Positions 1 through 6,684 of a DNA stretch of 20,031 nt are shown here, one piece after another. Below the pieces are notes generated by a model. It searched no databases and was not told the origin of the DNA. It worked only from the letters and a program-made list of their open reading frames with translations. Positions within the stretch are counted from its first letter, which is position 1; each line of letters starts with the position of its first letter. The DNA comes from Chloroflexota bacterium (GTDB lineage: Bacteria; Chloroflexota; Ktedonobacteria; Ktedonobacterales; Ktedonobacteraceae), in the NCBI GenBank assembly GCA_902812455.1, contig CADDZH010000098.1, positions 1-20,031 of the forward strand, written 5' to 3'. The position numbers were made by a program, and so were the translations under genes.

Positions 1-174
1 GTCCTCTCCCAGACGGATAATTCCGCTGCCGGCATCAAGAATCAATGTGTGCATACCTGCCTGCACCTCAACGCAGGACGTGTTTCCCCCGTGACGTACC
101 GTGTGTAGCCCAGGGGTAGGATAGCTCCCTCGTACCCCCCAGAATCGCACAAGAAACCGTTGTGTATCCGCCAT
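1..174 (-). CDS. MBL-fold metallo-hydrolase, N-terminal 58 residues (cut by window edge)
   Basis: The reading frame runs from an ATG at 172-174 to the first base of the window without a stop, so only the first 58 residues are present. A good ribosome binding site (AGGAG, 8 nt before the ATG) fixes the start. The residues FWGVRGSYPTPG, then HGGNTSCVEV, then LILDAGSGIIRLGE are the typical opening of a metallo-beta-lactamase-fold hydrolase of the ribonuclease Z/BN-like or phosphoribosyl cyclic phosphodiesterase (PhnP-like) side of the superfamily. The zinc-binding HxHxDH motif would lie outside the window, so activity cannot be judged. It is last in a minus-strand run behind the methyltransferase gene, 77 bp away. 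Substrate is unknown. The family call is firm; the subfamily is not. Confidence 0.85.
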   Translation of the reverse strand, partial: MADTQRFLVRFWGVRGSYPTPGLHTVRHGGNTSCVEVQAGMHTLILDAGSGIIRLGED

Positions 175-251
175 ATAATCTGCTCCTGCCGCGACCCTCA
201 AAACGTCTATGATTGCCCTTATTATATCGTGCAGCAAGAACATTGAAAAGG

Positions 252-962
252 CTATTTTTGATAGATGCCAATTAAATGCACTCTGGCGGGCTGTAAAAAT
301 CGGAAGTCGAGCAGCCATTCCAGGAAACAGGCCACCCTGAAAAGAAGCTTATTAAAGCTAATGTAGGATGGATCCCCGTTAAAGATAAGCTGGACTTTCT
401 TGAAGCCCAGCGGCAGCAACGTGCGATCGATCTTCTTGCTCGAATTGATCTTGTAGCGCACCGGAAAAGTATCATGTTCCTGTCGGTTGTAGAGCTTGCG
501 CGTCAGGAAATCATGAAAGCGATTAGGAATTAAGCGGATGAGCCACACGTTGTAATTCCAGGCGTTAGGCGTTAAGAAAATGACTTTTCCGCCAGGTTTC
601 AGCACGCGGTAGATTTCACGAAAGGTTGCCTGCGGGTCGTCCAGGTGCTCCAGTACCCAGGCAGAGACGACCAGGTCAAAGAAGTTATCTGCAAAAGGCA
701 ACTTATCGGCAGTTCCCACAAATGTGTGCCTGATGATTGTATTTTTCCGCAGCGCCTCCTCGTCTGGATCGACGCCGTAGGTATGCGGTGTCTTCGCGTA
801 CACCGACTTCAGGAATTCGCCATGCCCGCAGCCGACATCCAGGATGTAGGTATCCTCACCCGTATACTGATCAATGACATTGCGGTAGATGTCCAGGCTT
901 TCCTGCCAGGAGGGCTTCAAGCGCCGGTACTCTTGTCGATAAAATTGCTGTCTCAAGCTCAT
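252..962 (-). CDS. class I SAM-dependent methyltransferase (Methyltransf_11 type)
   Basis: A 236-residue protein with the Rossmann-like methyltransferase core. The SAM-binding motif I is ILDVGCGHGEF (residues 40-50), the acidic residue at the end of strand 2 lies in GVDPDEE (63-69), and the stretch around ADKLPFADNFFDLVVSAWV, followed by LEHLDDP, holds motifs II-III. RVLKPGGKVIFLTPN (119-133) is the usual post-core strand of UbiE/Methyltransf_11 proteins. The C-terminal part is basic and aromatic with a hydrophobic patch, but no clear membrane helix. The acceptor substrate cannot be read from the sequence; lipid, quinone or small-molecule substrates are all possible. It sits 39 bp downstream of the QueA-like gene on the same strand, so it is probably cotranscribed with it. 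The start ATG has only a weak AAGG immediately before it. Confidence 0.85.
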   Translation of the reverse strand: MSLRQQFYRQEYRRLKPSWQESLDIYRNVIDQYTGEDTYILDVGCGHGEFLKSVYAKTPHTYGVDPDEEALRKNTIIRHTFVGTADKLPFADNFFDLVVSAWVLEHLDDPQATFREIYRVLKPGGKVIFLTPNAWNYNVWLIRLIPNRFHDFLTRKLYNRQEHDTFPVRYKINSSKKIDRTLLPLGFKKVQLIFNGDPSYISFNKLLFRVACFLEWLLDFRFLQPARVHLIGIYQK

Positions 963-1001
963 ACCTTATCAACGAATTTCTGACCATGTTTGTCGTTACA
1001 A

Positions 1002-2096
1002 TCAGGGCAAGATCAGGTGCAGGTCGCCGAATTCGTGCCAGAGGTAGCGCTCGCGCAGCGCTTCATGATAGGCAATCGAGAGGTGCTCGCGGCCAGCAAG
1101 GGCTTCGAGCATGAAGAGGTGACTGGCCTGCGGTTCGTGCAAACCGGTGAGCAGCCCGTTGATCGAGTGGATACCGCGCTGTGGGGTCACCACGAGGTCT
1201 GTCCATCCTTTGCCGGGATGCACGGTCCCCGTAGCATCGGTTACGGTCTCAAGCGCACGTACAACAGTCGTTCCTACCGCTATTACACGTTTGCCAGACT
1301 CGTGGGCGGCGTTCACCATTCTAGCCGTCTCAAGGGGGACGCGATAGTACTCTTCATAGGGTGGCTCGTGCGCTTCGAGGCTGGCAACGCCCGTATGCAG
1401 GATTAGCGGGGCGATCTGCACACCTTTTGCCACCAATCGTGTGATTAGCTCCGGAGTAAAGGCTCGCCCGGCTGAGGGCATTTCGGCGCTGCCGCGTTCG
1501 GTGGCATAGACCGTCTGGTAGTAGCTGAGCGGCCAGGACTCTTTTACATAGCTATAACGAATCGGGTAGCCGTACTGCCCAACGTACTCTTCCACCGGGC
1601 AGGGCATATCGAGCGTTGCGATCCACAGGCGATGAACACTACTGCGCCCGGCACGCTGCTTGTGAAGGTAAGGCCTGTGCAGTATTGCCTGGGCGCCCCC
1701 ATCCAGTTGCAATTGCTCGCCAGCCTGCATATCGTAGAACGGCTTTGTCGTCTTGCCGCTGAAGGCGCGTGCTTCTACAACCCACAGGTCTGCTGGGAGA
1801 TGGGTAGAGAGATGCAGCTCGAGCGGCATGCCATTTGCGCGACTCGCCTTGATAGCCGCGTTCATCGTGCCACTCGTATTAATCACAAGCAGGTCGCCGG
1901 CATCCAGAAACTCCGCGATGTTGCGGAAGCAGCTATGGATAACGCGGTTATCTGCCAGGTAGGAGACCATAAGCCGCACTTCGTCGCGCGCAAGGCCGCG
2001 CGCCTCGGGTGGCTCGCTGGCCTCAAGCTCTGGCGGCAACTCAAAGGCTAATCGCGTCTCGTATCCCGTTAATTTTTCCCGATCAAGTTGGGTCAT
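1002..2096 (-). CDS. QueA-like protein (S-adenosylmethionine:tRNA ribosyltransferase-isomerase family), divergent
   Basis: A 364-residue protein that aligns by eye along the whole length of QueA, the enzyme that moves the ribosyl group of SAM to preQ1 at tRNA position 34 in queuosine synthesis. Recognisable blocks are FELPPELEASEPPEARGLAR (18-37), DAGDLLVINTSG (65-76), YYQTVYATERGSAEMPSAGR (192-211), GKRVIAVGTTVVRALET (268-284), KGWTDLVV (296-303) and the end block EALRERYLWHEFGD (345-358). Several family signatures are changed: the usual NDTRVIPAR/NNTRVIPAR reads NTSGTMNAA, AAPTAGLHF reads EMPSAGRAF, and TNFHLP reads TGLHEP. These changes make canonical QueA activity uncertain, so no gene symbol is given. 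It follows the SDR gene by 33 bp. No tgt or other queuosine gene is visible in the window. It could be a functional QueA of a divergent lineage or a paralog with another SAM-dependent reaction. Confidence 0.8.
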   Translation of the reverse strand: MTQLDREKLTGYETRLAFELPPELEASEPPEARGLARDEVRLMVSYLADNRVIHSCFRNIAEFLDAGDLLVINTSGTMNAAIKASRANGMPLELHLSTHLPADLWVVEARAFSGKTTKPFYDMQAGEQLQLDGGAQAILHRPYLHKQRAGRSSVHRLWIATLDMPCPVEEYVGQYGYPIRYSYVKESWPLSYYQTVYATERGSAEMPSAGRAFTPELITRLVAKGVQIAPLILHTGVASLEAHEPPYEEYYRVPLETARMVNAAHESGKRVIAVGTTVVRALETVTDATGTVHPGKGWTDLVVTPQRGIHSINGLLTGLHEPQASHLFMLEALAGREHLSIAYHEALRERYLWHEFGDLHLILP

Positions 2097-2129
2097 TTCG
2101 ATGATAATCCCGTTATTTATAGAGGCAGT

Positions 2130-2825
2130 TCAAGGCAGGGCGCGAGCAGCGTAGCGCCCGCTCGGCCGTTCTCCTGTAATCAGTTCCACCAGGCCAGGAA
2201 CGCTCACTTCTGGCAATGGCCGGTCGCTGATGTCTTCGCCCGGAAACGCTTCCTGGTGCATCTGCGTCCTCATATCGCCCGGATCGACCCAGTAGACGCG
2301 CAGGGAAGGATTCTCGGCTGCAAGAATGTGCGACAGTTGCTCCAGCGCAGCCTTGCTTGAGCCATAGCCTCCCCAGCCCTCGTAGGCTTCAACGCCCGCA
2401 TCGCTGGTAATATTGGTGATGCAGGCTCCCGGCTTCAAGTAGTTCTGTACAGCCTGGATCAAGGCGAGCGGCGCGATCACGTTCGTCCTGTAGACCTGTT
2501 CGAGCACGTCGAGCGGATACTCTAATAAGTACGGTTGCGGGCTTGGGCCGAGAATGCTGGCATTATTGACAAGCGCGTCCAGGCCACCCATATGTTGCGC
2601 GGCCTCGGCAAGATTCTGCCGGTGTGCTGCATCAGTCACATCGCCTGCAATGGCCGTGACGTTGGTTAGCCTCGCCAGTTCCGTGCGGGCCACTTCCAGC
2701 GCCTGGGCGCCGCGAGCATCTATGATGAGGTTCCATCCTTGCCGGGCAAGCTCGCGAGCCAGCGCCAGGCCAAGGCCACGCGATGCGCCCGTAATCAGTG
2801 CAGTGCGCGATGATGAAGAAGCCAT
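2130..2825 (-). CDS. short-chain dehydrogenase/reductase (SDR)
   Basis: A 231-residue classical SDR. The dinucleotide-binding motif TGASRGLG is at residues 12-19, NNAS at 87-90, the catalytic Ser at about 141 in NITSDAG, and the YxxxK pair is Y154 and K158 in GYGSSKAALE. DVT near 62-64 matches the conserved Asp that contacts adenine. The segment is a single Rossmann domain with no targeting signal, so it should be a cytosolic NAD(P)H-dependent oxidoreductase. R15 in the glycine motif and R38 after strand 2 hint at NADP(H), but this is inference. The substrate is not predictable. It is the first gene of the minus-strand run and its upstream region is shared with the divergent lipoprotein operon. 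A GGATGGG element lies before the ATG. Confidence 0.9.
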   Translation of the reverse strand: MASSSSRTALITGASRGLGLALARELARQGWNLIIDARGAQALEVARTELARLTNVTAIAGDVTDAAHRQNLAEAAQHMGGLDALVNNASILGPSPQPYLLEYPLDVLEQVYRTNVIAPLALIQAVQNYLKPGACITNITSDAGVEAYEGWGGYGSSKAALEQLSHILAAENPSLRVYWVDPGDMRTQMHQEAFPGEDISDRPLPEVSVPGLVELITGERPSGRYAARALP

Positions 2826-2900
2826 AATCTATCCCATCCTTTCGCTTATTATCATCATTTGCCCTCTACAATAGCGCAAGCGGGAGAGCCAGGCATTGGG

Positions 2901-2935
2901 CAAGAGGACAGTTTATGATCTGTACAAAAGGACAG
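2901..2935. promoter_or_regulatory. pair of 11-bp direct repeats, possible operator
   Basis: CAAGAGGACAG (2901-2911) and CAAAAGGACAG (2925-2935) differ at one base and start 24 bp apart, slightly over two helical turns. They lie in the 204-bp gap between the divergent SDR and lipoprotein genes; the proximal copy falls where a -35 box would be for the TACAAT at 2956. This looks like a binding site for a regulator that recognises direct repeats, but no regulator is identified. Confidence 0.35.
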
Positions 2936-2961
2936 AAATTGCCCCTTAATAATGATACAAT
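2933..2961 (+). promoter_or_regulatory. putative promoter of the lipoprotein-MFS operon (-10 TACAAT)
   Basis: TACAAT at 2956-2961 matches the sigma-70-type -10 box at five of six positions. At 17-bp spacing the -35 position holds CAGAAA (2933-2938), a poor match, which would fit an activator-dependent promoter using the adjacent direct repeats. Transcription would begin near 2968, giving a leader of about 60 nt. Confidence 0.4.
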
Positions 2962-2990
2962 GTAGAGGTGTGAAAATAGCAGAGAATGAT

Positions 2991-3012
2991 TCCCTTCCCA
3001 TGCGGGAAGGGA
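2991..3012 (+). other. perfect 9-bp hairpin in the 5' leader of the lipoprotein operon
   Basis: TCCCTTCCC (2991-2999) and GGGAAGGGA (3004-3012) are exact inverse complements around a 4-nt loop ATGC. The right arm ends 5 nt before the GGGAGG ribosome binding site at 3018-3023. There is no following T-run, so it is not a terminator. The left arm CCCTTCCC could alternatively pair with the ribosome binding site, so a translational control role is possible. Confidence 0.5.
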
Positions 3013-3029
3013 TAGCAGGGAGGTCGGCC

Positions 3030-3737
3030 ATGTACAGCTATCTTCGACATCGAAAACTCTTCAATGTCTTGCCCGGCCTGTTGGCGCTCGCGCTCATCCT
3101 GACAATGACAGCGTGTGGTGGCGGCAATGCCCCCAGCGCGCAGCAGTTGATCGTCAATGCCCAGGCCGCTATTCGCAAAGTTACTTCCTATCACTTCAAT
3201 CTTGTCGTTGATAATCCCGGCGCCAATGCCGTTCTCACCATCAAAACTGCCGATGGCGATGTGGTTGTTCCCGATAAGCTCAAAGCGAATGCCAGTGTCC
3301 TCATCCTGGGAACCGTTATCCAGGTTCAGATGATTACCACCAGCGGCCAGGAATACATTACTGATCCTATTAGCAATAAGTGGGAGAAGACTTCCGGCCT
3401 CCTCGACCCGCGCGCACTCTCCAATCCGAATACGGGAGTGGCTGCTATTCTAGGTCACATCCAGAATCTAAGTACACCAACCGACTCGAACGTAGATGGC
3501 AAGCCGTGTTGGAGCATCGATGGCACGCTGGATGCGAAATACCTGGCAGGCATAACTGGCGGCACCGCTCCGGCAGGCACGACAGATCATGTCACGACCT
3601 GCATCGGCAAATCTGATAACTTGCCTTACCTGATTAAAATAACCGGCATAGCAGCGCAGGGTGATACTGATAAGACTGTACGCACCTTCAAGCTTTCCAA
3701 ATTTAATGAACACATCACCATCACAGCACCCATCTAA
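3030..3737 (+). CDS. LppX/LprAFG-type lipoprotein (LprG-like)
   Basis: A secreted lipoprotein of 235 residues. The chosen ATG has GGGAGG 6 nt upstream; an earlier in-frame ATG at 2952 overlaps the putative -10 box and is unlikely. The N-terminus has basic residues (RHRK), a hydrophobic stretch (L14-L24) and a lipobox ending TAC at Cys29, so the mature protein should be lipid-anchored on the outer face of the membrane. After a GGG linker, the line QQLIVNAQAAIRKVTSYHF and the following alternating strands resemble the LppX_LprAFG fold, a hydrophobic-cavity lipid carrier known from mycobacterial LprG and LppX. The MFS transporter gene begins 18 bp downstream, the same gene order as lprG-Rv1410c in mycobacteria. 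By that analogy it may accept lipids exported by the transporter. Family call by pattern, without a search; moderately sure. Confidence 0.78.
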   Translation: MYSYLRHRKLFNVLPGLLALALILTMTACGGGNAPSAQQLIVNAQAAIRKVTSYHFNLVVDNPGANAVLTIKTADGDVVVPDKLKANASVLILGTVIQVQMITTSGQEYITDPISNKWEKTSGLLDPRALSNPNTGVAAILGHIQNLSTPTDSNVDGKPCWSIDGTLDAKYLAGITGGTAPAGTTDHVTTCIGKSDNLPYLIKITGIAAQGDTDKTVRTFKLSKFNEHITITAPI

Positions 3738-3755
3738 ACTATAGGGGCAGCGCTC

Positions 3756-5450
3756 ATGCTAACAACCAGAAACAATGAATTGATAAAGCCGAATCGCGCG
3801 GCAGCGCTGGCAGCCCTGCTGGTTGCATGCGCTGCTGTATTTCTCACAGCCCTCGATCAGACCGTCGTTGTCACGGTTCTACCACAGGTGGTGACCGATT
3901 TGCAAATTCCTATCACGCAGCTCGACCGCGCGGCCTGGATCGTGAGCGGCTACTTGCTGGGCTATGTGATCTCTATGCCCCTGATGGGTCGCGTCTCCGA
4001 CATGTACGGGCGGCGACGGGTTTTCATCATCTGTCTCGGCGTCTTTGCTTTCGGCTCTCTCTTCTGCGGCCTGGCTCCCATCCTGGGCAATACCATCGAC
4101 ATCAGCTTCTTGCAAAACATCGGCATTAACACGGACATTCCCGGCCTGGACTGGCTCATTGCAGCGCGCTTCGTCCAGGCAGCAGGTGGCGGTGGCGTCG
4201 TTCCCGTTGCAATGGCTGTAGCAGGCGATTTCTATGGAGAGAGCAGGCGTGGCCTGGCGCTGGGCCTCATCGGTATGGTGATGGAATCTGGGGGCGTACT
4301 TGGCCCGCTCTACGGGGCCATCATTGTACAGACCTGGAACTGGCAGACCATCTTCTACCTCAATATTCCTCTCGTCGCCATCCTTCTCGTGTTTATCTGG
4401 CGTTTCATCCCGCCGGTTAAAGCATCCCTGGGCGCCACTCGCCATAAAGAGCGTATCGATCTGCCCGGCGCTGTTCTCTTTGGCGCCGCGCTGGCCTGCC
4501 TGAGCCTGGGATTATCCCAGGAGGCCGCGCAGATCAGCCCCTCCACAACCGCTGCGGGAGGCGCTCCCATTCAAAACAATCCTGTGCTGATTGCCATTGC
4601 CGTTGTCCTGTTCCTTGCGTTTATTGCCCTCGAGATATTCACCGAGCGCCGCAGCAAACGCTTAGAACGCCAGGAAGGGGTGGGAAATTCTCGCCGGCCA
4701 AGGATCACCTGGCCTCTCATCGAGCCTTCCATCTTCAAACGCCCTGCCTTCTCGGCAACTTCCCTGGTGAGTTTGCTGATCGGGGCCGCGCTGATCATCG
4801 CCATGGCAGATATACCTCTCTTCATCGCCACCGTGCTGAATCGCCCACCTCTCGATAGTGGCCTCGCCCTCCTGCGCCTCACAGCCATGATTCCCCTGGG
4901 TGCCTTGCTAGGCGGCTGGCTGTGTACGCGTATCACCTGCCGCTGGACAGCTCTCGTTGGCCTGGTTCCTATCGTTGTTAGCTTCTGGCTGATGCATCTC
5001 TGGCCGCTGAACGTGAACTGGACGCAGATCACGATCAGCACACTGATTGGCGGCCTCGGCTTCGGCCTGGTGATCGCCCCCATCGGTACAACAGCCATAA
5101 ATGTTGCCCGTAGCCGGCAGATGGGCATGGCTGCCTCTATTGTGACTGTCCTGCGTATGGTGGGCATGATCCTGGGGCTTGCAGTGATTACCTCCTGGGG
5201 CCTGGGCCGTTTCCGCATCCTGGCAGCAGCATTCAAACCGCCAGCCGGCGTTTCCATCTTTAGCCAGAAATACACCATCCTCTATGCTCAGTACCTCATC
5301 GCCTCGGCCCACGACGTTTATACCAGCATTTTCCTGATCGCGGGCGCCATAAGCCTGGCAGCCATTATTCCCGCGCTCTTTCTAGAAGGAAGAAAACTCT
5401 CACCAGACCTCGTTCGTAATACTGGTATCGAGGAATCTATAGAGGCATAA
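3756..5450 (+). CDS. DHA2-family MFS transporter (14 TM, P55/EmrB/QacA-like)
   Basis: A 564-residue integral membrane protein with about 14 hydrophobic helices. The DHA2 marker LDQTVVVTVLPQV lies in TM1 (33-45, D34); motif A reads GRVSDMYGRRRVF (78-90) between TM2 and TM3; RFVQAAGGGGVVP (138-150) is motif B; ESGGVLGPLYGA (177-188) is the antiporter motif C. These point to proton-coupled drug or lipid efflux. Two extracellular loops are longer than usual: residues about 110-132 between TM3 and TM4, and about 40 residues before the last helix (from GRFRILAAAFKPPAG). Mycobacterial P55 (Rv1410c) also has extra periplasmic structure that works with LprG, and the preceding gene here is LprG-like, so a lipid-export role is a reasonable inference; multidrug efflux is the alternative. 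ATAGGGGCAG precedes the ATG; the next gene starts 3 bp after the stop. Confidence 0.9.
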   Translation: MLTTRNNELIKPNRAAALAALLVACAAVFLTALDQTVVVTVLPQVVTDLQIPITQLDRAAWIVSGYLLGYVISMPLMGRVSDMYGRRRVFIICLGVFAFGSLFCGLAPILGNTIDISFLQNIGINTDIPGLDWLIAARFVQAAGGGGVVPVAMAVAGDFYGESRRGLALGLIGMVMESGGVLGPLYGAIIVQTWNWQTIFYLNIPLVAILLVFIWRFIPPVKASLGATRHKERIDLPGAVLFGAALACLSLGLSQEAAQISPSTTAAGGAPIQNNPVLIAIAVVLFLAFIALEIFTERRSKRLERQEGVGNSRRPRITWPLIEPSIFKRPAFSATSLVSLLIGAALIIAMADIPLFIATVLNRPPLDSGLALLRLTAMIPLGALLGGWLCTRITCRWTALVGLVPIVVSFWLMHLWPLNVNWTQITISTLIGGLGFGLVIAPIGTTAINVARSRQMGMAASIVTVLRMVGMILGLAVITSWGLGRFRILAAAFKPPAGVSIFSQKYTILYAQYLIASAHDVYTSIFLIAGAISLAAIIPALFLEGRKLSPDLVRNTGIEESIEA

Positions 5451-5453
5451 CGA

Positions 5454-6590
5454 ATGAGCAAGGACAGGGCACGATCAGGCAAAGACTGGTATGACGAAGA
5501 TGATGCCGATATGATACAGGACGAACATCACGTTCCTGTCATACGTCGCGCTCCGCCTGCGCGCCCTGTTCGCCCGGCTCCTGGCTCCAGGCCGGGGCGC
5601 AGCACCTACCCGCCAGTCCCTGAACGGCAGCGCCGCTCACAACCACCACGCAAAGAGCGCCGCGCCTGGCCATTCCTCCTCCTGGGTTGCGCTGGCGGCA
5701 TTGTGCTGGTTGTCCTCGCTGCTGCCATCGTTGTACTTATCGCCCTTCGCAGTGCCACAGGTGGCAATCTCGGCGGCCTCCCCGGCATTATGAGCGCTCG
5801 AACCTATACACAGCAAAACCAGCAAGCCGTGCCCATGTCCACTATAACGCAACTGCAGGTAAACAATCAGATAGGCAATATCGTCATTACTGTGGACCCG
5901 AGCGCCACAACGCCAACGATCACCACAGTAAAAAAGGTCAAAGCCAGCAGCAGTAGCGATGCCAGCAATGAATTCACCAAAATCTCGGTGCAGGTTCGGC
6001 CCGTCAATACCACGCTCTCCATCAGCGCCACCGTCCCCACTACCGGTAGTATCCTTTTCGGTTCCCATAACGATTCCGTTGATATCACGCTCGCGCTGCC
6101 GCAGAGTCTGGTTGCTTCAACAACGGCTACCACTGCCACTGCGCCCCTCGCTCTCAACCTGAACACGTCTATAGGAAACATCTCAACGAGCGGGCTGAGC
6201 GGCCTGTTCACCCTCAAAGATGACGTTGGCGACATCACTGTGAGCCAGGCAACACTCTTCGATGGCTCGCACCTGGAAACGGGCACCGGCAATGTGAACT
6301 TTGACGGCGCTATCAATACAACTCCGGCTTCTGGCAACTCAACGCCGAGGTACAAGCTTCAGAGCGAGACGGGTAATATCACTGTGACCCTGCCGGCCAA
6401 TACTAACGTGATCCTGGATGCCAATACCAACATCGGCAAGATTACCAGCGATTTTCCTATCAATGTCACTACCTCTCAGGGTGGCGCCAATTACTATGGC
6501 CCGCTCCTCTCCAACCCGGCGCTCCCTCAGCCGCAGGCCGTCCTTACGCTCGATGTGAGCACCGGCAATGTGACAATCCACCAGGCGTGA
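5454..6590 (+). CDS. membrane-anchored beta-solenoid protein (DUF4097-like)
   Basis: A 378-residue single-pass membrane protein. Residues 1-70 are acidic then rich in Pro and Arg and should be cytosolic; a single hydrophobic helix spans about 72-98; the rest should lie outside the cell. The exterior part is rich in Thr, Asn and Ser and carries a recurring short strand pattern: IGNIVITV, IGNISTSG, VGDITVSQ, TGNVNFDG, TGNITVTL, IGKITSDF, TGNVTIHQ. This is the signature of a DUF4097/adhesin-type parallel beta-helix. No enzymatic motif is seen. AGAGG at 5441-5445 is 8 nt before the ATG, and only 3 bp separate it from the transporter gene, so the three genes form one operon. It might be an envelope-stress sensor, scaffold or surface protein connected to the transporter; the true role is unknown. 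Confidence 0.75.
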   Translation: MSKDRARSGKDWYDEDDADMIQDEHHVPVIRRAPPARPVRPAPGSRPGRSTYPPVPERQRRSQPPRKERRAWPFLLLGCAGGIVLVVLAAAIVVLIALRSATGGNLGGLPGIMSARTYTQQNQQAVPMSTITQLQVNNQIGNIVITVDPSATTPTITTVKKVKASSSSDASNEFTKISVQVRPVNTTLSISATVPTTGSILFGSHNDSVDITLALPQSLVASTTATTATAPLALNLNTSIGNISTSGLSGLFTLKDDVGDITVSQATLFDGSHLETGTGNVNFDGAINTTPASGNSTPRYKLQSETGNITVTLPANTNVILDANTNIGKITSDFPINVTTSQGGANYYGPLLSNPALPQPQAVLTLDVSTGNVTIHQA

Positions 6591-6625
6591 AATATTATGA
6601 GGAATGGTACTTCCTGGTATGTTTC

Positions 6626-6654
6626 TTGCTCGTGTATAGTACAGTATGTTATGG
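6626..6654 (+). promoter_or_regulatory. possible promoter for coaBC
   Basis: TTGCTC (6626-6631) and TTATGG (6649-6654) are 17 bp apart in the 94-bp gap between the beta-solenoid gene and coaBC. The -10 match is mediocre. This is the best candidate in the gap, whose remaining sequence shows no other feature. Confidence 0.3.
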
Positions 6655-6684
6655 TAGCAGTGTTCTGAAATCAGGACGGTCCAG

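Noticed and set aside
2952..3029. N-terminal extension of the lipoprotein to an ATG at 2952.
   Set aside because: That ATG overlaps the probable -10 box and would place a hydrophilic 26-residue segment before the signal peptide; the ATG at 3030 has a proper binding site.
4571..5278. Long open frame on the minus strand (235 codons) inside the MFS transporter gene.
   Set aside because: It is very rich in Arg, Pro and Thr and antiparallel to a gene with clear MFS motifs; an artefact of GC-biased codons.
5867..6355. Open minus-strand frame of 162 codons across the beta-solenoid gene.
   Set aside because: The plus-strand frame has a ribosome binding site, a membrane helix and repeated strand motifs; the minus frame shows none of these.
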